This document shows, in pieces, positions 1 to 5,389 of a stretch of 8,395 nt of DNA. The stretch spans positions 1 through 8,395 of the forward strand of contig CAAGAB010000216.1 in NCBI GenBank assembly GCA_900767685.1, in the 5' to 3' direction. Numbering within the stretch: the first letter of the stretch is position 1; each line of letters opens with the position of its first letter. A program made the position numbers and the translations under genes. The notes beneath the pieces were generated by a model. The model saw only the letters and a program-made list of their open reading frames with translations. It did no database searches and had not been told where the DNA came from. This DNA comes from an uncultured Coprococcus sp. Its GTDB lineage: Bacteria; Bacillota_A; Clostridia; Lachnospirales; Lachnospiraceae.

Positions 1-1005
1 GTAGCTGTAAAGTGTGCAACCATCACACCTAATGCTGCAAGAGTTAAGGAGTACAATCTCAAGGAGATGTGGAAGAGCCCTAACGGAACCATCAGAGCGA
101 TCCTTGATGGTACAGTGTTCAGAGCACCTATCGTAGTAAAGGGAATCGAGCCATGTGTTAAGAACTGGAAGAAGCCTATCACCATCGCAAGACATGCATA
201 TGGTGATGTATACAAGAGCGTAGAGATCGATGTTCCAGGTCCAGGAACAGCAGAGCTTGTTTTCACAGGTGATGACGGACAGGTTATAAAGGAGACTATC
301 CATAAGTTTGACGGACCTGGTGTTCTTCAGGGACAGCACAACGTGGACAAGTCTATTGAGAGCTTTGCAAGAAGCTGTTTCAAGTATGCGCTTGATACCA
401 AGCAGACACTGTGGTTTGCGACAAAGGATACTATATCAAAGAAGTATGACCACACATTCAAGGATATCTTCCAGGAGATATTTGATGCGGAGTATAAGGA
501 GCAGTTCGATGCAGCAGGTATCGAGTACTTCTACACACTCATAGATGATGCGGTTGCCCGTGTTATGAAGAGCGAGGGCGGTTACATCTGGGCATGTAAG
601 AATTATGATGGAGATGTAATGAGTGACATGATTTCATCAGCATTTGGTTCGCTTGCAATGATGACATCAGTTCTCGTATCCCCTGATGGAAAGTATGAGT
701 ACGAGGCTGCCCATGGAACAGTTATGAGACATTATTACAAGCACCTTGCAGGTGAGGAGACATCTACAAACTCAGTCGCAACTATATTCGCATGGTCAGG
801 AGCACTCAGAAAGCGTGGAGAACTTGACGGAATCCAGGCACTTCAGGATTTCGCTGATAAGCTTGAGGCGGCAACCATCAAGACCATCGAGGATGGCAAG
901 ATGACAAAGGATCTGGCTCTCATCACAACACTCGAGAACCCAACAGTCCTCAATAGTGAGAACTTTATCAAGGCTATCAGAGAGACACTTGAGGGCATGC
1001 TTTAA
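1..1005 (+). CDS. icd: NADP-dependent isocitrate dehydrogenase (eukaryote-like subfamily), 5'-truncated by the window edge
   Basis: Oxidatively decarboxylates isocitrate to 2-oxoglutarate in the cytoplasm, making NADPH and supplying carbon for glutamate synthesis. The reading frame is open from base 1, giving 334 codons before TAA at 1003-1005. By comparison with human IDH1 (about 414 residues), roughly 68 N-terminal residues lie outside the window. In partial-product numbering, the isocitrate-binding residues are S26, N28 and R32 in [11 protein letters not shown]41 in GTVFR, and R64 and Y71 in RHAYGDVY. The catalytic lysine is K142 (ATKDT), and the metal-binding aspartates are D182 (LIDD), D205 and D209 (NYDGDVMSD). 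The [12 protein letters not shown] segment keeps the Arg-His pair that in this family recognises the 2'-phosphate of NADP, so NADP rather than NAD is expected. The alignment is from memory, but the motif match is dense and unambiguous. No frameshift is visible. A strong terminator follows, so icd ends its transcription unit. Confidence 0.97.
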   Translation, partial: VAVKCATITPNAARVKEYNLKEMWKSPNGTIRAILDGTVFRAPIVVKGIEPCVKNWKKPITIARHAYGDVYKSVEIDVPGPGTAELVFTGDDGQVIKETIHKFDGPGVLQGQHNVDKSIESFARSCFKYALDTKQTLWFATKDTISKKYDHTFKDIFQEIFDAEYKEQFDAAGIEYFYTLIDDAVARVMKSEGGYIWACKNYDGDVMSDMISSAFGSLAMMTSVLVSPDGKYEYEAAHGTVMRHYYKHLAGEETSTNSVATIFAWSGALRKRGELDGIQALQDFADKLEAATIKTIEDGKMTKDLALITTLENPTVLNSENFIKAIRETLEGML

Positions 1006-1054
1006 AAAGTGATTCAAGATAATAAAAGCATTGAGAATATATAATGAAAGAAGC

Positions 1055-1096
1055 ATATCACCTTTATTCAGACAAATGGATAAAGGTGATATTTTT
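1055..1096 (+). terminator. Rho-independent terminator after icd
   Basis: A perfect 13-bp stem pairs 1055-1067 with 1080-1092 around a 12-nt loop, and a T run (1092-1096) follows immediately. It sits 50 nt after the icd stop and before the promoter of the next gene, so it most likely ends the icd transcript. Confidence 0.9.
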
Positions 1097-1102
1097 ATAC
1101 CA

Positions 1103-1131
1103 TTGTGAAAATCGCGGCGCTAGGTTAAAAT
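1103..1131 (+). promoter_or_regulatory. Sigma-A type promoter for the VOC protein gene
   Basis: A -35 box TTGTGA (1103-1108) and a -10 box TAAAAT (1126-1131) are separated by the ideal 17 nt. The start point would fall near 1138, leaving a leader of about 40 nt. The position, directly after the icd terminator and ahead of 1178, supports a separate transcription unit for the VOC and nitroreductase genes. Confidence 0.65.
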
Positions 1132-1177
1132 AACTTATATATGAGTGTAGCGTATAAGATGATGAGGAGTTGTATTT

Positions 1178-1561
1178 ATGAGAATCGAGCATGTTGCCAT
1201 GTATGTGAATGACCTTGAAGGGGCGAAGATTTTTTTTGAGAGATATCTGGGGGCATCGGCAAATGAGGGATATCACAATAAAACGACAGACTTCCGTTCA
1301 TACTTTCTAACATTCGATGATGGTGCAAGACTTGAGATAATGAACAGACCTGGAATGGATGATCCTGAAAAAACGCTTAACAGAACAGGATTGATACATA
1401 TAGCGTTCAGCGTGGGAAACAAAGAAAAGGTGGATGAACTTACCAGGTTACTTGAGTCTGATGGCTACGAGGTGATAAGCGGACCGAGAACGACAGGTGA
1501 TGGCTACTATGAGAGTTGTGTAGTTTGCATAGAAGGAAATCAGATAGAGATTACGGTATAG
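1178..1561 (+). CDS. VOC-superfamily (glyoxalase/bleomycin resistance/dioxygenase fold) protein
   Basis: A 127-residue single-domain protein of the vicinal oxygen chelate superfamily. Two beta-alpha-beta-beta-beta modules are recognisable: residues 1-57 begin MRIEHVAMYVNDLE, and residues 70-127 begin TGLIHIAFSV. The four expected metal positions are filled: H5, E53 (in RLEIM), H74 (in LIHIAF) and E124 (in NQIEITV). An active divalent-metal site is therefore likely. The whole protein has the length of glyoxalase I-like enzymes, but the family also includes epimerases, dioxygenases and antibiotic-binding proteins, and the substrate cannot be read from the sequence. The start is fixed by GAGGAG at 1164-1169, 8 nt before ATG. 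The nitroreductase-family gene 79 nt downstream, with no terminator between, suggests co-expression and perhaps a role in handling reactive electrophiles. That role is inference. Confidence 0.88.
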   Translation: MRIEHVAMYVNDLEGAKIFFERYLGASANEGYHNKTTDFRSYFLTFDDGARLEIMNRPGMDDPEKTLNRTGLIHIAFSVGNKEKVDELTRLLESDGYEVISGPRTTGDGYYESCVVCIEGNQIEITV

Positions 1562-1625
1562 AATTAAAATGTAGTGGATAGATAAAAATCATAGTATGTG
1601 GAAATTCAAACATAGATTTCATTAT

Positions 1626-1631
1626 AGGAGG
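1626..1631 (+). promoter_or_regulatory. Shine-Dalgarno AGGAGG deciding the nitroreductase start
   Basis: A perfect AGGAGG lies 9 nt before ATG 1641. An upstream in-frame ATG at 1596 has no ribosome binding site and would add a 15-residue basic extension unlike family members, so 1641 is preferred. Confidence 0.9.
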
Positions 1632-1640
1632 TATAAGACA

Positions 1641-2174
1641 ATGGACAATCAGGTATTAGAGGTAATGAGAAAGAGAAGTTCTGCAAGGGCTTACAGTGCG
1701 GAAGAGGTTTCAAAAGACCAGATTGATGCGATCATCGAGGCTGGACTTCAGGGACCCACAGGTATGAATAAGAAAGAGATACATTTTACAGTTGTCAAGG
1801 GTGATGCATCAATTCTGGAAGAACTTGATGCGGAAAAGAGGGCACTTCGCGGACAGGATAAGCAGCCACATAATTTCTACTATGAGGCGCCTGTTTTGAT
1901 ATTCCTGAGCGCAGAGGATGATTACAGATGGAGCAAGGTGGATTCAGGAATCGCAGTTCAGAATATGGCTATAGCGGCAGAGAGCATGGGACTTGGCAAC
2001 TTGATCATAGGTTGTGTGTATGATGCTCTTCACGGGGAAAAGAAGTCATATTTTGATAAGGCACTTGCTATACCAGAAGGGTATTCATTTCAGATAGCGC
2101 TTGCAGTTGGACATAAGACCGATAACAAGACACCTCATGATTACGATGAGTCTGTTCAGGTAAGTTATCTGTAG
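1641..2174 (+). CDS. Nitroreductase-family FMN-dependent oxidoreductase
   Basis: A 177-residue cytoplasmic flavoprotein of the nitroreductase family, whose members bind FMN as homodimers and reduce nitro compounds, quinones or enones with NAD(P)H. The N-terminal FMN-phosphate motif is R10-K-R-S-S-A-R16-A-Y (family pattern RRSxRxF). The second motif, PTGMNKKEIHF (39-49), corresponds to the usual P-S-x-x-N-x-Q-x-W-x-F, with N43 kept but the Gln-Pro-Trp part replaced. FYYEAPVLIFL (79-89) is the core strand, and the long helix D101 to G119 (SGIAVQNMAIAAESMGLG) is a family hallmark. Length is at the short end of the normal range. The start at 1641 is set by its AGGAGG. It lies downstream of the VOC gene with no terminator between, so the pair is probably one operon. 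The natural substrate is unknown, and nitroaromatic reduction may be incidental. Confidence 0.92.
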   Translation: MDNQVLEVMRKRSSARAYSAEEVSKDQIDAIIEAGLQGPTGMNKKEIHFTVVKGDASILEELDAEKRALRGQDKQPHNFYYEAPVLIFLSAEDDYRWSKVDSGIAVQNMAIAAESMGLGNLIIGCVYDALHGEKKSYFDKALAIPEGYSFQIALAVGHKTDNKTPHDYDESVQVSYL

Positions 2175-2205
2175 TTTGTCGCTAAAGGTTCATTAGGTGG
2201 CAGGG

Positions 2206-2211
2206 TATAAT
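2206..2211 (+). promoter_or_regulatory. Possible -10 element (TATAAT) for the zinc-finger gene
   Basis: A perfect TATAAT lies 85 nt before the next start codon and just after the nitroreductase stop. No convincing -35 box exists at 16-18 nt spacing (TAAAGG at 2183-2188 is poor), and there is no TGn extension. A promoter here may need an activator, or the gene may be read through from upstream. Confidence 0.35.
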
Positions 2212-2213
2212 GA

Positions 2214-2240
2214 AGTGGTTATCACGCCCAAGAGTGGTTA
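2214..2240 (+). repeat. Direct repeat AGTGGTTA x2, operator-like
   Basis: AGTGGTTA occurs at 2214-2221 and 2233-2240, 19 bp apart and so roughly two helical turns. The first copy is part of a near-palindrome GTGGTTATCAC (2215-2225). The position, immediately after the possible -10 box, would suit a regulator site. No regulator is identifiable. Confidence 0.25.
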
Positions 2241-2295
2241 CATATTGTGTATTGTAGGAGATGAGATAAGGAAATATACAGGGAGGATATAGCAT

Positions 2296-3357
2296 ATGGG
2301 TAAACTTGTAATGGGGTATTGGGACTGCCCTTATTGTAGTACGAAACATATAGAAGGAACGAAACGTGAGTGTCCATCCTGCGGAAAGCCGAGAGGACAG
2401 GAAGTTAAGTTCTATATGGATGGAGTGCGGTACTTGTCTGCGGAGGAGAGTCAGACAAAGGGAAAAGGTGCCGACTGGTTATGCGATCATTGCGGTAATT
2501 ACAATTCTGCTCTTAACACACGGTGCAGCAGCTGTGGCGCTGAAAGGGATTCACAGGATAAGGCTTATTTTGATGTCAGAAAAGAACAGGATGCAAAGAA
2601 TGCCAGAAGTGCATCCGGAACGGGAACAGCTGCCGGAGGACAAAACAGCGGGCAGGGGGGTAGCAAACGGAGCCGTTCATTTGGAGCATGGAAGATAGTA
2701 CTGATCGGCATGCTGGTGATAGCGGCGATAATCGGACTTGCGGCGATCATAGCCATGCCGAAGAAGAGAACAGTCACAGTCAAGGATATGTCGTGGAAGA
2801 CCAGTGTTGATGTGGAGAAATATCTTCTGTGTGATGAAGATGACTGGGAACTCCCTGAGGGCGCTACGCTAAAGACCACGAAACAGGAGGTCCATCATAC
2901 AGAACAGGAATATGTGGGTGAGCGCGAGGAGACTTATGATTCATATGAAGTGATAGGTTCCCATGTGGAGTACAGCTACGAGGACAATGGTGATGGAACA
3001 TTTTCCGAGGTGGCAAATGACGTGGATGATTACGGATATGTGACGAGAACGAGGTCTGTCCCTGTGTACAGAGATAAGCCGATATACAAGACGAAGTATT
3101 ACTATACGATATGGAGGTGGAAGTACGACAGGACGGAGACTGCGGAGGGCGGTGGAAAGACACCGGAATACCCAGATCCCCAGCTCACAGACAAGGAGAG
3201 GCTAGGGGAAAAATCAGTTGAATATGAAGTCACATGTGAAGTGAAGAATAAGGAAAAGACATATAAAGTTAAAGAGGCTATATATGACAAACTTGATATC
3301 GGAGAGACATATAATGTCAAGGCTGACTCTGAGGAGATAGTGAGTATCATAGAGTAG
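2296..3357 (+). CDS. Membrane protein with two RanBP2-like zinc fingers and a large C-terminal domain; function unknown
   Basis: A 353-residue protein I recognise only as a conserved clostridial zinc-ribbon protein, not by function. The N-terminus carries two zinc fingers. In the first, W9, C11, C14, C26 and C29 are the key residues, with H18 at the usual Asn position. The second is W61-x-C63-x2-C66-x3-N70-x6-C77-x2-C80, an exact match to the RanBP2-type pattern WxCx2CxxxNx6Cx2C. A charged then Gly/Ser-rich linker follows (about 85-128), then one hydrophobic segment (about 133-154, WKIVLIGMLVIAA onward), then a Tyr-, Glu- and Lys-rich domain of about 200 residues containing KYYYTIWRWKYDR. There is no signal peptide. 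The likely topology is zinc fingers in the cytosol and the C-terminal domain outside, but basic residues flank both sides of the membrane segment and orientation is uncertain. ATG 2296 has GGGAGG at 2281-2286. The gene has its own terminator downstream. Zinc-dependent binding of protein or RNA is possible but unsupported. Confidence 0.85.
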   Translation: MGKLVMGYWDCPYCSTKHIEGTKRECPSCGKPRGQEVKFYMDGVRYLSAEESQTKGKGADWLCDHCGNYNSALNTRCSSCGAERDSQDKAYFDVRKEQDAKNARSASGTGTAAGGQNSGQGGSKRSRSFGAWKIVLIGMLVIAAIIGLAAIIAMPKKRTVTVKDMSWKTSVDVEKYLLCDEDDWELPEGATLKTTKQEVHHTEQEYVGEREETYDSYEVIGSHVEYSYEDNGDGTFSEVANDVDDYGYVTRTRSVPVYRDKPIYKTKYYYTIWRWKYDRTETAEGGGKTPEYPDPQLTDKERLGEKSVEYEVTCEVKNKEKTYKVKEAIYDKLDIGETYNVKADSEEIVSIIE

Positions 3358-3439
3358 AGACTTGAGAATACGGAGTCGGTCGAAAGTTATAGTATAAGCG
3401 ATAGGTACGAATAAATATAAGCAAATATAAATAAATATT

Positions 3440-3508
3440 ATCCCGGATGGATAAGACATAATGTAGCTCACTGTTTTGAGCAAAATGTCGAATCCGCCCG
3501 GGATTTTT
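3440..3508 (+). terminator. Long segmented hairpin terminator after the zinc-finger gene
   Basis: A 65-nt hairpin built from successive stems: ATCCCGG 3440-3446 with 3498-3504, GGAT 3449-3452 with 3492-3495, GACAT 3455-3459 with 3485-3489, and GCTCA 3466-3470 with 3477-3481, closing a 6-nt loop. A T run (3504-3508) follows the outer stem. This is good evidence for intrinsic termination, although the hairpin is longer and more bulged than usual. It lies 82 nt after the stop codon, beyond AT-rich direct repeats (AATAAATAT at 3410 and 3430). Confidence 0.75.
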
Positions 3509-3582
3509 ATAATTAAAATGAATAACATCGATGTTTGCTGAATACCATGTATTTGAGACGAAAAAGTTAAGGCGGACATTGA

Positions 3583-5064
3583 ATGAGAGGGAACCTTGAT
3601 AGGGGAATTGGATTTCGTACTGTACAGCTCACGGTAGTTGCAGTTTCAGTGATTTTAGTGCTTTGCATGACGACTGGAATTATAGGAGCATTCGGGAAGA
3701 CTGATGATGGAAGTTATGTACTGCAGGACAGATCAACCGCGGAACTTATGGGTGATTTCGGAGTGATATGTTTTGATACATTGAATGTGCAGACACATTT
3801 GCATAGCAATTTTATAACAAAGACGCTAAATGCGAATTCCAACTCGGGACTCAGAAATTCTTACGGGGTGTATGAGGAGTTCTATTTTGAGAATGCTGAG
3901 AATATGAATGGCTGTGTGTCGGATATGGATACTGATATGCTGTATACAGGCGCAGACATTAGAAGAGCAGAGGATGGCAGTGTTTATATAATTATGAACA
4001 ACGGCTCTGAGATAAAGCTTGACAGGCCTGCAAATGTTAAGACTGATGAGGAGCTTGCTGGGGAGGGAGAATATTCGAAGTTTGCCGACATGTCAGACAT
4101 ACAGAGAAGATTTATTGAATACAGTCAGGCACTTAAGATACATGCTGATACAGAGGAGACTGTGGATATAGATCTGGGGGGAGATATAAATAACAGACGA
4201 ATTGCGGTAAACGGTGATGGGATGCATGTTGTATCGCTTGGCTACAACAAACTGTCGGCAAGTACCAATCCGATTTATTTTGAGTTCCCGGATTATGATG
4301 GAAACACCGTTCTTCTCATGAATATTGATCTAAGCGGGACTCAGGATGCTGTATTCGGTGATATGATACTTGGCAGCAAAAATGACGCGATGACAAATGA
4401 CAATGGAAACTATTTTAATGCCTGCAACAGGATGTATTTTAACTTTTATGACAGCTCTGCTGCAGATGGACAGTTCAGCGGCAGTATTACATTTGCAGGT
4501 CGAGGTTTTGGAACTGTGCTGGCACCAAAGGCATCAGTAAATCTCGGGCATAACTGGGATGGATGCGTGGTGAGTGAGGTATTTTCAAACGGTGGAGAGT
4601 TCCACAGAGTGCCGGGAACTGATTTTCCAAAAGAAGAACCGACAACTGAGAGCACGACGACGGAAGACACAACGGAGGACACAACGACGGAGGATACGAT
4701 AACAGAGGATACAACGACGGAAGACACAACAACGGAAGACACAACGACGGAAGATACGACCACAGAAGATACAACTACAGAGGAGACGACAACCGAGGAT
4801 ACCACAACAGAAGACACGACCACAGAGACCACAACTACAGAGGAGACGACCACGGAGGACACGACAACCGAGGAGACGACAACGAAACATACCACATGGA
4901 GCACGAATGGCACAACAGTGACAATGACGACGACGCGCAGCACTCCGCCAGGCAGACATCCCGATACCGGTGACAGACTACCCTTAAAGGAGATAGCCGG
5001 TGTGATAGTACTTGCACTTATGGGAAGTGCGGGGATAGTGATATATAAGAAGATGAGAAAGTAA
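3583..5064 (+). CDS. Choice-of-anchor A domain surface protein with Thr/Glu/Asp repeat stalk and sortase-type sorting signal
   Basis: A 493-residue predicted cell-wall-anchored protein. Residues 1-38 form a long signal peptide (R2, R7 and R12, then a hydrophobic core 14-36, with possible cleavage after the A36-F-G38 motif). Residues about 50-345 match the choice-of-anchor A type of bacterial surface domain. They start at LMGDFGVICFDTLNVQ and end with the characteristic GSITFAGRGFGTVLAPKASV (300-319) and NWDGCVV (324-330). Residues 358-436 are 15 TTTED-like pentads plus one tetrad, probably an extended and possibly glycosylated stalk. HPDTG (459-463) is followed by a hydrophobic span (471-488) and the basic tail KKMRK, which together form a sorting signal in which the usual Leu of LPxTG is His. 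ATG 3583 has AAGGCGG 7 nt upstream. No clear promoter was found. The gene is flanked by terminators, so it is probably monocistronic. An adhesin-like or wall-structural role is inferred from the architecture; the ligand is unknown. Confidence 0.87.
   Translation: MRGNLDRGIGFRTVQLTVVAVSVILVLCMTTGIIGAFGKTDDGSYVLQDRSTAELMGDFGVICFDTLNVQTHLHSNFITKTLNANSNSGLRNSYGVYEEFYFENAENMNGCVSDMDTDMLYTGADIRRAEDGSVYIIMNNGSEIKLDRPANVKTDEELAGEGEYSKFADMSDIQRRFIEYSQALKIHADTEETVDIDLGGDINNRRIAVNGDGMHVVSLGYNKLSASTNPIYFEFPDYDGNTVLLMNIDLSGTQDAVFGDMILGSKNDAMTNDNGNYFNACNRMYFNFYDSSAADGQFSGSITFAGRGFGTVLAPKASVNLGHNWDGCVVSEVFSNGGEFHRVPGTDFPKEEPTTESTTTEDTTEDTTTEDTITEDTTTEDTTTEDTTTEDTTTEDTTTEETTTEDTTTEDTTTETTTTEETTTEDTTTEETTTKHTTWSTNGTTVTMTTTRSTPPGRHPDTGDRLPLKEIAGVIVLALMGSAGIVIYKKMRK
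4654..4890 (+). repeat. 15-bp tandem repeats encoding TTTED pentapeptides
   Basis: Fifteen 15-bp units and one 12-bp unit (4669-4680) encode Thr-Thr-Thr-Glu-Asp or close variants (TTTEE, TITED, TTTET, TTTKH at the end). Reading frame is kept throughout. Third positions vary freely among ACA, ACG, ACC and ACT, and between GAA/GAG and GAC/GAT, so units are alike in protein more than in DNA. A longer block recurs at 60-bp spacing: ACAACTACAGAGGAG at 4771-4785 and again at 4831-4845, each preceded by ACGACCACAGA. This suggests a past duplication of four units. The 12-bp unit shows that a codon can be lost without frame damage. Confidence 0.95.
4957..5064 (+). other. C-terminal sorting signal (HPDTG, hydrophobic span, KKMRK tail)
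   Basis: Encodes residues 459-493. The three parts of a sortase substrate tail occur in order and at normal spacing: H-P-D-T-G followed by D, an 18-residue hydrophobic stretch, and a terminal basic cluster. P, T and G of LPxTG are kept while Leu is replaced by His. Sortase would be expected to cut between Thr and Gly and attach the protein to peptidoglycan. No sortase gene lies in the window. Confidence 0.75.
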
Positions 5065-5098
5065 ATATCGAAAAGCAAAGTCAAAGCAGATCTATAAC

Positions 5099-5133
5099 AC
5101 CGCCATGTATGCAGAGTTTTACATGGCGGTATT
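5099..5133 (+). terminator. Hairpin terminator after the surface-protein gene
   Basis: A perfect 11-bp stem pairs ACCGCCATGTA (5099-5109) with 5120-5130 around a 10-nt loop, 35 nt after the stop codon. The T tract behind it is short and broken (ATTTATG), so termination may be partial, but the stem is strong and well placed. Confidence 0.7.
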
Positions 5134-5164
5134 TATGTATAGGTGGCTAAAACTGCTCTCAGTC

Positions 5165-5193
5165 TTGCATAATATGCTTGGATGTGATATATT
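5165..5193 (+). promoter_or_regulatory. Candidate extended -10 promoter for gatCAB
   Basis: TTGCAT (5165-5170) and TATATT (5188-5193) are spaced by 17 nt, and TGA directly before the -10 gives the extended TGn form typical of Gram-positive promoters. The -35 matches consensus only in its TTG. The transcript would start near 5200, leaving a leader of about 185 nt before gatC. It is the only convincing promoter between the upstream terminator and gatC. Confidence 0.55.
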
Positions 5194-5198
5194 TTAGA

Positions 5199-5221
5199 GG
5201 AATTTTGTGGTACAAAATACC
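5199..5221 (+). promoter_or_regulatory. Inverted repeat at the predicted gatCAB transcript start
   Basis: The arms GGAATTTTGT (5199-5208) and ACAAAATACC (5212-5221) pair in 9 of 10 positions around a 3-nt centre GGT. The overlap with the expected start site makes it either an operator or a 5'-terminal RNA hairpin. A competing small hairpin, TGGTA 5208-5212 with TACCA 5218-5222, uses some of the same bases. Confidence 0.4.
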
Positions 5222-5278
5222 ATGGCAGGAGAATGTGTTTACATTATTTGACACAGAATATTACATGACAGGATGGTA

Positions 5279-5389
5279 ATGGCTGTGAATATGACAAGGG
5301 TTAAGGATAGGTTCCAAGGACTCTGGAGAAATAATAAAAAGGCACATTCTTTATTTTTGCTCATAAAAGATAGGAGAACAATAACATGA
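5279..5389 (+). CDS. Possible small ORF (36 aa) in the gatCAB leader, overlapping the gatC start
   Basis: ATG 5279 opens a 36-codon frame ([12 protein letters not shown]... ending [10 protein letters not shown]) that stops at TGA 5387-5389 and overlaps the gatC ATG as ATGA. The product would be strongly basic, with Arg/Lys at positions 7, 9, 11, 17, 20, 21, 30, 32 and 33, and has one short hydrophobic run (LFLLI, 25-29). A weak AGGA (5270-5273) lies 5 nt before the ATG. I do not recognise the peptide. The ATGA overlap would allow translational coupling to gatC, but gatC has its own good Shine-Dalgarno, and an open frame of this size occurs by chance often enough that this could be meaningless. 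Treat as a candidate only. Confidence 0.2.
   Translation: MAVNMTRVKDRFQGLWRNNKKAHSLFLLIKDRRTIT

Larger units (their letters stand above)
5131..5385 (+). other. Non-coding interval and probable gatCAB leader
   Basis: No established gene lies between the surface-protein terminator and gatC. The interval contains a candidate extended -10 promoter, an inverted repeat at the predicted transcript start, and a 36-codon ORF, each listed separately. I see no T-box consensus, tRNA-like fold or known riboswitch core in it, and no hairpin with a U tract that would act as an attenuator. Confidence 0.6.

Noticed and set aside
1596..1640. Upstream ATG extending the nitroreductase by 15 residues
   Set aside because: There is no Shine-Dalgarno before 1596, while AGGAGG is perfectly spaced before 1641, and the extension does not resemble the family.
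3214..3579. Minus-strand frame of 121 codons across the end of the zinc-finger gene and the intergenic hairpin
   Set aside because: It overlaps a well-supported gene and a terminator, has no recognisable domain, and its composition follows AT-rich DNA.
4654..4890. CRISPR-like array
   Set aside because: The repeats are 15-bp contiguous coding units with no spacers, in frame inside a surface-protein gene.
4446..5084. Long open frame on the minus strand (212 codons, Val/Ser repeats)
   Set aside because: It is the antisense image of the TTTED repeats, which contain no stop codon in that frame. It has no ribosome binding site, and its Val-Ser composition simply mirrors the Thr codons.
5222..5251. 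Nine-codon leader peptide ORF (ATG 5222)
   Set aside because: No ribosome binding site, no run of Gln, Glu, Asn or Asp codons that would suit attenuation, and the length is trivial.
5248..5277. Consensus -35 TTGACA upstream of gatC as a second promoter
   Set aside because: At 16-18 nt the best -10 is GATGGT, matching only three positions. The extended -10 promoter at 5165-5193 is better.
5200..5385. T-box or riboswitch in the gatCAB leader
   Set aside because: No T-box sequence such as the GGTGG-type antiterminator bulge, no terminator/antiterminator pair and no recognised aptamer core could be found by eye.
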